Positions 58,368 through 64,000 of a stretch of 64,000 nucleotides of DNA are shown here, piece by piece. The notes below the pieces were generated by a model. It was given only the letters and a program-made list of their open reading frames with translations. It ran no database searches and was not told the DNA's origin. The position numbers were made by a program, and so were the translations under genes. Every line of letters starts with the position of its first letter. Position 1 is the first letter of the stretch. This stretch comes from RGIG8124 sp045130665 (GTDB lineage Bacteria > Bacillota > Clostridia > Christensenellales > CAG-917), in contig JBGUQC010000001.1 in NCBI GenBank assembly GCA_045130665.1, positions 124,001-188,000 of the forward strand, read 5' to 3'.

Positions 58368-60089
58368 CTATTTTTTAAGGAGCTCTAGATGAGCATCTGG
58401 ATCAACATAAAGGGTCTTGTAATTTGTGTAATTTACAAGTCCTGGTAAACCGCCTGGCATACGTCTAACGTTACGTCTTTGAGTATAATCTACAGCCATT
58501 TTAGATGTCTTTGTTGCTGCTGTAATTTGAGCTGCAATTAATAAAACATCCTCAGGAACTTCCTTTCCATTAGTAATAATTATTGTATGTCTGCCATGTT
58601 CATCTTTTAAATGCATCCAGATATCAGTGGAGGATGCTATCTTAAATGTTAATTCATCATTTTGTATGTTATTGTTACCAATAAGTACTTGGAAACCACC
58701 AATTTCGTAGCACATTAATGGATCTGGTCTTGGATTATGTACTCTTTTCTTGGTATTTTCTTTAGGAAGTTTTAATGCGCCAATGTTTACAAGTTCTTGC
58801 TCAATTGGAATTGGGTTGGTAGTTTTTGTAACATTATTAAGCTCTTCCTCAATGGATTTTATATATTTATATAAAGTTTCGTCTTCTTCAAGTTTATTTG
58901 TTAAGAACTCTTTTGCTCTTTTTAGTTTATTGTATTTAGCATAATAGTTCTTTGCATTTTGAGATGGAGTGAATCTCTTATCTAGCTCAATAGATACATT
59001 TTCATTTGTTTCATAGTCGATGCAGTTTAAAACTGTATCGCCTTTTTTAATGAGATAGATATTGTTGATAATCAAATCTCCAAATTTTCTCAAGTTTTCC
59101 ATATCTTCAGTTGCTTGAAGTTTTTGTTTAGAATCTATGATTCTTTTTTCAACTCTGCCTTTAAACCTCTTAGTTGCAGTAGTGAGGGCTTTTAGCCTTG
59201 CTTTTAATCTAATATCATCATCTTCTTTACTAAGTAGTGCATCAAAAGCCTCATTCATAGAATCGTATCTTTTAACTTCTTTGTTAATAACTGAATATTC
59301 AAATGGATAAACACCTTTGTTGTCTATAACACATGGTGAATAAATCGCATCTTCATTAATATTTTTAATTCTTTCTATGAAAGATTTAAATTTTTCAATT
59401 TCTTCTTGAGATAAAGATGTATTCATATCATCGCTAAGACCTGCTCTCGCAATGATTTCAGATACGCTAATTCCAGAAAAACCGGTCACATTATCTAAAA
59501 TGAATTGGTGTAAACTTCCACCTTTGAATTTCTTTAAAAAAGAAAAATCACTTGTTAAAAAGCTTTCTCTGTCTTGATCTAGCGGAGAATATTCGCTTCC
59601 GTGCATAACAATATGTGAATTGTTTTCAAGTGATAGTGGAATCTTTTTAACTGCATCTAAAATGATATTGTCTTTATCTGTGAATATAATGTTGGAATAT
59701 CTGCTCATTATTTCCACATAGAGGAAATAAGTGTTGATATCCTTAAGTTCATCTCTTGCAGACATCCTTATTTTTATAATTCTATCTGCATTGTAAATAG
59801 AAACATCCTCAATTGTCGCATTTGTAATGTATTTTCTAAGTAGCATACAGAATGCTGGAGCAGATAGTGGATTGTCATTTTTTGCCTTTGTTAAATGACA
59901 TCTTGGAACTTGGGAATTGCAGCTAATAACTAAACAAGCATTCGTACTAAAAGTATGAATGAACAACCTAATTTCGTCTTTTTCAGGTTGTGTAATCTTT
60001 TGTATTTTTGCACCTTTAATTTTGGAGTTTAATTCCTTCGCAAGTGCGTTTAATGTTATTAAATCGCTGCCCATATGTGCATTATACAT
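58368..60089 (-). CDS. rqcH: Ribosome quality control factor RqcH (NFACT family)
   Basis: 573 residues. NFACT-N: GSDLITLNALAKELNSKIKGAKIQKITQPEKDEIRLFIHT and LSAPAFCMLLRKYI; a helix-hairpin-helix region SGISVSEIIARAGL; a coiled coil (about 290-430); NFACT-R with WMHLKDEHGRHTII and MAVDYTQRRNVRRMPGGLPGLVNYTNYKTLYVDP. It recruits alanyl-tRNA to stalled 50S subunits to add C-terminal alanine tails. It could start at 60089 or six codons later at 60074. A TATAAT hexamer spans codons 2-3 of the longer form, and neither start has a ribosome binding site. Confidence 0.93.
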   Translation of the reverse strand: MYNAHMGSDLITLNALAKELNSKIKGAKIQKITQPEKDEIRLFIHTFSTNACLVISCNSQVPRCHLTKAKNDNPLSAPAFCMLLRKYITNATIEDVSIYNADRIIKIRMSARDELKDINTYFLYVEIMSRYSNIIFTDKDNIILDAVKKIPLSLENNSHIVMHGSEYSPLDQDRESFLTSDFSFLKKFKGGSLHQFILDNVTGFSGISVSEIIARAGLSDDMNTSLSQEEIEKFKSFIERIKNINEDAIYSPCVIDNKGVYPFEYSVINKEVKRYDSMNEAFDALLSKEDDDIRLKARLKALTTATKRFKGRVEKRIIDSKQKLQATEDMENLRKFGDLIINNIYLIKKGDTVLNCIDYETNENVSIELDKRFTPSQNAKNYYAKYNKLKRAKEFLTNKLEEDETLYKYIKSIEEELNNVTKTTNPIPIEQELVNIGALKLPKENTKKRVHNPRPDPLMCYEIGGFQVLIGNNNIQNDELTFKIASSTDIWMHLKDEHGRHTIIITNGKEVPEDVLLIAAQITAATKTSKMAVDYTQRRNVRRMPGGLPGLVNYTNYKTLYVDPDAHLELLKK

Positions 60090-60128
60090 TATTTTTGACG
60101 AAAATATACCTAATTTTAATCATTTTTC

Positions 60129-60157
60129 TTGCGTTTTGCGCCCTAATATGTTAATAT
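60129..60157 (+). promoter_or_regulatory. Promoter of the tig-clpP-clpX operon
   Basis: TTGCGT (60129-60134), 17-base spacer, TAATAT (60152-60157). A leader hairpin TGCGA/TCGCA (60187-60191, 60197-60201) precedes CGGAGG. Confidence 0.5.
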
Positions 60158-60216
60158 TCATAAACTATTTATAAAAATAATATGTTTGCGATACGTTCGC
60201 ACACGGAGGAATACAC

Positions 60217-61773
60217 ATGAGTTATGAAGTAAAAAAACTGGAAAAGAGCCAATACGAACTTAATTTTACAGTTAGCCCAGAAGATTTCGAAAAAGCTTGT
60301 GAACAAGCTTACGAAAAGACCAAACATCAATATAACATTACTGGTTTCCGTAAAGGACACGCTCCACGTAGAGTAGTTGAGAACTATTATGGAAAAGGTG
60401 TTTTCTATCAAGATGCTATGGATATCATCATCAATGCTGAATATTACAATGCAATTTCAACAGAAGATTTAGACGTAGTAGCACAACCAGAACTCACAGC
60501 AATGGATTATACAGATGATGGCGGTGCAACATTCTCAATTAAAGTTACTGTAAAACCAGAAGTTGTAGTTAAAGATTACAAAGGCTTAACAGTTCCAAAG
60601 ATCGTTACAAAGATCTCAGACAAACAAGTAGATGACGAAATCAAGAAATCTGCTGAACAACAAGCAAGAATTAGCGAAACAGATGAACCTGCAAAGAAGG
60701 GTAATATTATTAATATTAACTTTGCTGGATCAGTTGACGGTGTACCATTCGATGGTGGCACAGCATCAGATTATGATCTTGAACTTGGTTCAGGTACATT
60801 TATCCCAGGATTTGAAGAACAATTAATTGGAACAAAGACTGGTGATGAAAAAGATGTTAAGGTTACATTCCCAGAAGAATATCATGCAGATAATTTAAAG
60901 GGTAAAGAAGCTGTATTTGCTTGCAAAGTTAACGCAGTTAAGGTTAAAGAAATCCCAGCAATTGACGACGAATTCGCAAAGTCAATTTCTGAGTTTGATA
61001 CTCTTGCAGAATATAAAGCAAGCGTAAGAAGAATCTTAGAAGATAACGCAGAAAAATATGCAGAAAGAGCATATGAAGATGCTCTTGTAGATGCAATCGC
61101 AGAAAAGAACGATATCGAAATCCCAGAAGCTATGGTAGATGCAGAAGCAGAAGCAATGGTAAACGAATTTGCATATCGTCTTCAAATGCAAGGAATGAAA
61201 ATCGAAGATTATCTCAAGTACTTAAACATGACAAGAGATCAATTAAAGAAAGAATATTCCGAACAAGCTGCAAAGTCTGTTAAGGTTCGTTTAGTAATGG
61301 AAGCTATTGTTAAAGCTGAAAATATGGAAGTAACCGAAGCTGAAATCGAGGAAAAACTCACAAAGGCAGCAGAAGAAGGCCATATGACATTAGATGAGTT
61401 CAAGAAGACAGTTCAAAGAGAACAAATTGATTACTTAGTAAATCAAATTCTTTCTAACAAACTCATTGCTTTCCTAAAGGAAAACAACACAGCTAAAGTT
61501 TCATATGAAAAGATTCCACCAGTAAAACCAATTGGTAAGGAAGAAGCAAAAGAAGAGCCAAAGAAGGCACCTGCAAAGAAAGCACCAGCTAAGAAAGCTG
61601 AATCTGCAACAGCAGAAAAGAAACCATCAGCAGAGAAGAAAGCTCCAGCTGCAAAGAAAGAAACAGCAGCACCAGCTGAAAAGAAAGCTCCAGCAAAAAA
61701 GGCAGCTTCAACAACAGCAGAGAAAAAGGCTCCAGCAAAGAAAACAACAACAAAAGCTAAAGAGGAAAAATAA
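60217..61773 (+). CDS. tig: Trigger factor with Lys/Ala/Pro-rich C-terminal tail
   Basis: 518 residues. The ribosome-binding domain contains NITGFRKGHAPRRVVENYYG (signature G-F-R-x-G-x-x-P), the PPIase domain FAGSVDGVPFDGGTASDYDLELGSG, and a helical C-domain to about residue 430. Trigger factors normally end near 430-450; this one adds about 80 residues of KAPAKKAPAKKAES-type sequence from about residue 438, resembling histone H1 tails. It chaperones nascent chains at the ribosome; the tail could add RNA or ribosome affinity (inference). CGGAGG lies 9 bases upstream. Confidence 0.96.
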   Translation: MSYEVKKLEKSQYELNFTVSPEDFEKACEQAYEKTKHQYNITGFRKGHAPRRVVENYYGKGVFYQDAMDIIINAEYYNAISTEDLDVVAQPELTAMDYTDDGGATFSIKVTVKPEVVVKDYKGLTVPKIVTKISDKQVDDEIKKSAEQQARISETDEPAKKGNIININFAGSVDGVPFDGGTASDYDLELGSGTFIPGFEEQLIGTKTGDEKDVKVTFPEEYHADNLKGKEAVFACKVNAVKVKEIPAIDDEFAKSISEFDTLAEYKASVRRILEDNAEKYAERAYEDALVDAIAEKNDIEIPEAMVDAEAEAMVNEFAYRLQMQGMKIEDYLKYLNMTRDQLKKEYSEQAAKSVKVRLVMEAIVKAENMEVTEAEIEEKLTKAAEEGHMTLDEFKKTVQREQIDYLVNQILSNKLIAFLKENNTAKVSYEKIPPVKPIGKEEAKEEPKKAPAKKAPAKKAESATAEKKPSAEKKAPAAKKETAAPAEKKAPAKKAASTTAEKKAPAKKTTTKAKEEK

Positions 61774-62372
61774 TGGATAAGAAAAATTATACCTACGCAC
61801 CAACTGTTATTGAAAAGACAGACCGTGGTGAGAGAGCATATGATATCTATTCTAGATTATTAGAAGACAGAATTGTCTTCTTATCTGGAGAAATTGATGA
61901 TGCTATGGCAGATACCGTAGTTGCACAATTAATTTTCTTAGAGTCTGTTGCAGACGATAAGGATATCACAATTTATATCAACAGCCCTGGCGGATCTGTA
62001 ACAGCAGGTATGGCAATATATGACACAATGAATTACATCAAATGTGATGTATCAACAGTTTGTATTGGTCTTGCTGCTTCAATGGGTGCATTCCTATTGT
62101 CTTCTGGAACAAAGGGAAAGAGATACTCTTTACCAAACTCTGAGATTATGATTCATCAACCTCTCGGTGGTTTCCGTGGACAAGCATCAGATATCATGAT
62201 TCATGCTGAAAATATTCAAAAAACAAAAGAAAAATTAAACCAAATTCTTGCTCAAAATACAGGCAAGGATTATGAACAAGTTGTAAAAGATACAGATAGA
62301 GATAACTTTATGTCAGCTGATGAAGCTTTAGAGTATGGTCTCATCGATAAGATCTTTACAAATCGTGCATAA
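61773..62372 (+). CDS. clpP: ATP-dependent Clp protease proteolytic subunit
   Basis: 199 residues. DRIVFLSGEIDDAMAD, INSPGGSVTAGMAIYDTM, catalytic Ser in GLAASMGAFLLSSG, catalytic His in NSEIMIHQPLGG, and Asp in VVKDTDRDNFMSADEALEYGL. The start overlaps the tig stop by one base (TAATG). It forms the ClpXP protease with the next gene. Confidence 0.97.
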   Translation: MDKKNYTYAPTVIEKTDRGERAYDIYSRLLEDRIVFLSGEIDDAMADTVVAQLIFLESVADDKDITIYINSPGGSVTAGMAIYDTMNYIKCDVSTVCIGLAASMGAFLLSSGTKGKRYSLPNSEIMIHQPLGGFRGQASDIMIHAENIQKTKEKLNQILAQNTGKDYEQVVKDTDRDNFMSADEALEYGLIDKIFTNRA

Positions 62373-62397
62373 TAAACAAAGTTTATAAGGAAAAAGT

Positions 62398-63687
62398 ATG
62401 GCAGTATTCGAAGATAAGAAATGCAGTTTTTGTGGACGTCCAACAGCTGAGGTTGGTCCTTTAGTTGAAGGTCCAGGACATAAGTATATTTGTCAATATT
62501 GTGTTGAGGAATGCCTCGCACAATTTGAACAATATGAAAGTGAAACTGGAACCAAGGATATAAAAACAGCAAATCTTTTAACTCCACAAGAAATTAAAGC
62601 TAAATTGGATGATTATATCGTTGGACAAGATGCAGCAAAGAGAATTCTATCTGTTGCAGTATATAATCATTACAAGAGAATTAATTCCAAAGGAAATGAC
62701 GACGTTCAATTGGAAAAGAGTAATATTGTATTACTTGGACCAACTGGATGTGGAAAAACCTTACTTGCTAAAACTTTAGCAAAAGTATTAAATGTCCCAT
62801 TCGCAATTGCAGATGCAACAACTTTAACTGAGGCTGGTTATGTTGGTGAAGACGTTGAAAACGTATTACTCAAATTAATCATTGCAGCAGATGAAGATAT
62901 TGCAAAAGCAGAAAGAGGTATTATCTATATCGATGAAATAGATAAGATCGCAAAGAAGGGCGAAAATGTTTCTATCACAAGAGATGTTTCTGGTGAAGGT
63001 GTTCAACAATCTTTACTAAAGATTATTGAAGGTACAATGGCATCAGTTCCACCTAAAGGTGGAAGAAAACATCCAAACCAAGAATGTTATAACATTGATA
63101 CTACAAATATTTTATTTATTTGTGGCGGTGCATTCATTGGATTAGAAAAGATAGTGGATTCAAGAACAACAGATAAAAAGATTGGTTTCGGTTCATCACT
63201 TACAAAGAACAAAGATGTTAAGTATGAAGAACTTATTAAACAACTTCAACCTGGCGATTTGATCAAATTTGGTCTTATTCCAGAATTTGTTGGACGTTTA
63301 CCAATTGTAGTTGGTCTAAATCCATTAGATGAAAAAGCTCTTGTTAAGATTTTAACAGAACCTAAGAATGCTCTTACAAAACAATACAAAGTCCAATTTG
63401 ATATGGATGGTGTAGAACTTGTATTCGAAGACGATGCAGTTCTTGCTGTTGCACAAAAGGCTATAAGCCTTAATACTGGTGCAAGAGGTCTTAGAGCTAT
63501 CTTAGAAGAAACACTCTTAGACTTGATGTTCGAGATTCCATCTAGAAAGGATGTAAAGAGAATTGTCGTAACAAGAGAGTCTATTGAAAACAAAGATGTT
63601 AAACCAAGAGTTGAACTCATTGAAAAGAATGAACAAAAACCACAAACAATCTTGGTAGAAACAAAAGACAATCAGGACATAGCATAA
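62398..63687 (+). CDS. clpX: ClpX unfoldase
   Basis: 429 residues. N-terminal zinc-binding domain CSFCGRPTAEV...YICQYCVEEC, Walker A GPTGCGKTLLAK, Walker B IIYIDEIDKIAKKG, the ClpP-docking loop KIGFGSS, and the sensor-2 region TGARGLRAILEE. Co-transcribed with clpP (25-base gap, AAGGAAAAA). It delivers unfolded substrates to ClpP. Confidence 0.97.
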   Translation: MAVFEDKKCSFCGRPTAEVGPLVEGPGHKYICQYCVEECLAQFEQYESETGTKDIKTANLLTPQEIKAKLDDYIVGQDAAKRILSVAVYNHYKRINSKGNDDVQLEKSNIVLLGPTGCGKTLLAKTLAKVLNVPFAIADATTLTEAGYVGEDVENVLLKLIIAADEDIAKAERGIIYIDEIDKIAKKGENVSITRDVSGEGVQQSLLKIIEGTMASVPPKGGRKHPNQECYNIDTTNILFICGGAFIGLEKIVDSRTTDKKIGFGSSLTKNKDVKYEELIKQLQPGDLIKFGLIPEFVGRLPIVVGLNPLDEKALVKILTEPKNALTKQYKVQFDMDGVELVFEDDAVLAVAQKAISLNTGARGLRAILEETLLDLMFEIPSRKDVKRIVVTRESIENKDVKPRVELIEKNEQKPQTILVETKDNQDIA

Positions 63688-63696
63688 AGGAGAGAT

Positions 63697-63719
63697 GGTT
63701 CATGTTCAAAACATGGACC
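63697..63719 (+). promoter_or_regulatory. Hairpin between the ribosome binding site and engB start
   Basis: GGTTCATGTT (63697-63706) and AACATGGACC (63710-63719) pair with one wobble around CAA. AAAGGAG lies just before it at 63686-63692; the conserved engB start is 11 bases after it. Confidence 0.55.
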
Positions 63720-63730
63720 ATTTAATTATT

Positions 63731-64000
63731 ATGATAATAAAGAACGCAGAATTTTTAACATCAGTAGCACTAGGTTCCAATCTTCCAAATGATTCGGCAC
63801 CTGAAATTGCTATTGCAGGAAAATCCAATGTTGGAAAGTCTTCGTTCATTAATTTTTTAGTTAACCAAAAGAGTTTAGCCAAAACATCTTCAACACCAGG
63901 AAGAACAAGACTTGTTAACTTCTTTTCAATAAATAAAGGGGAGTTGTATTTAGTAGACCTTCCTGGATATGGATTCGCAAGAGTTTCAGATGAAGAAAAA
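63731..64000 (+). CDS. engB: Ribosome biogenesis GTPase EngB/YsxC (3' partial)
   Basis: 90 codons are visible; the gene runs off the window. The frame reads MIIKNAEFLTSVALGSNLPN, then PEIAIAGKSNVGKSSFINFL (P-loop), the switch region SSTPGRTRLVNFFSIN, and G3 LVDLPGYGFARVS, diagnostic of EngB. The ATG at 63731 fits the family's usual start; in-frame ATGs at 63695 and 63713 would add 12 or 6 residues. engB following clpX (or lon) is typical in Firmicutes. Confidence 0.93.
   Translation, partial: MIIKNAEFLTSVALGSNLPNDSAPEIAIAGKSNVGKSSFINFLVNQKSLAKTSSTPGRTRLVNFFSINKGELYLVDLPGYGFARVSDEEK

Noticed and set aside
61532..61780. Alternate-frame Arg/Gln/Lys-rich protein within the tig tail
   Set aside because: Frame shadow of the low-complexity Lys/Ala tail.

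Overview
This window looks like a chromosomal segment of a low-GC, anaerobic Gram-positive bacterium, probably an uncultured gut Clostridia-like lineage. The evidence is AT-rich DNA, strong AGGAGG-type ribosome binding sites, Firmicutes gene neighbourhoods (Asp23-nusB-xseAB-ispA, hslVU, tig-clpP-clpX-engB), SepF, RqcH, SipW-type signal peptidases and the electron-bifurcating NfnAB pair of anaerobes. TGA is used as a stop (for example hslU and tsaB), so this is not a mycoplasma-code genome. I saw no rRNA, CRISPR array, IS element or phage.

Region 1 (2-30039) is a surface and extracellular-matrix island interrupted by housekeeping genes. It opens with the 3' end of a giant secreted adhesin (GLUG-like and MBG/YDG repeats), then three small proteins with SipW-type 'AWF' leaders and a ClC transporter overlapping the last of them. 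A NERD-domain protein, the nusB-xseAB-ispA cluster and tRNA-Cys/tRNA-Leu follow. The island resumes with a degenerate EAL-domain scaffold protein, a membrane-anchored TasA/camelysin-like protein, a probable major TasA-like fibre subunit with its own promoter, a DUF3467-like protein, and a four-gene cassette: SipW-like peptidase, membrane McrB-like AAA+ ATPase, DUF2357-type protein with C-terminal repeats and no visible nuclease, second SipW-like peptidase. This cassette is my best candidate for an undescribed system: a McrBC-derived AAA+ machine apparently rewired to protein export or surface-fibre assembly.

Region 2 (30112-44342) holds a HigBA-type toxin-antitoxin pair with a palindromic operator inside its promoter, topA, then a long co-directional run: hslV-hslU-hisS-rseC-like-trxA-glyA-nth-nfnA-nfnB-obgE, followed by pckA.

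Region 3 (44399-51485) starts with two tandem, separately promoted, structurally covarying small RNAs with a probable pseudoknot. A gene resembling PBECR4-type nucleases follows. After it come a nadD-yqeK fusion, rsfS, a nitroreductase, a zinc-ribbon membrane protein, and an FMN riboswitch in front of an unusual RibU-TsaE fusion followed by tsaB and rimI, so a riboflavin sensor may govern tRNA t6A genes.

Region 4 (51629-64000) holds icd, a convergent membrane protein, a GH36 alpha-galactosidase leading a yggS-sepF-lspA-rluD operon, a convergent rqcH, and tig-clpP-clpX-engB (engB cut by the window end). The trigger factor carries an unusual histone-H1-like Lys/Ala/Pro tail.

All assignments come from reading motifs, neighbourhoods and base pairing by eye; no database search or folding program was run.
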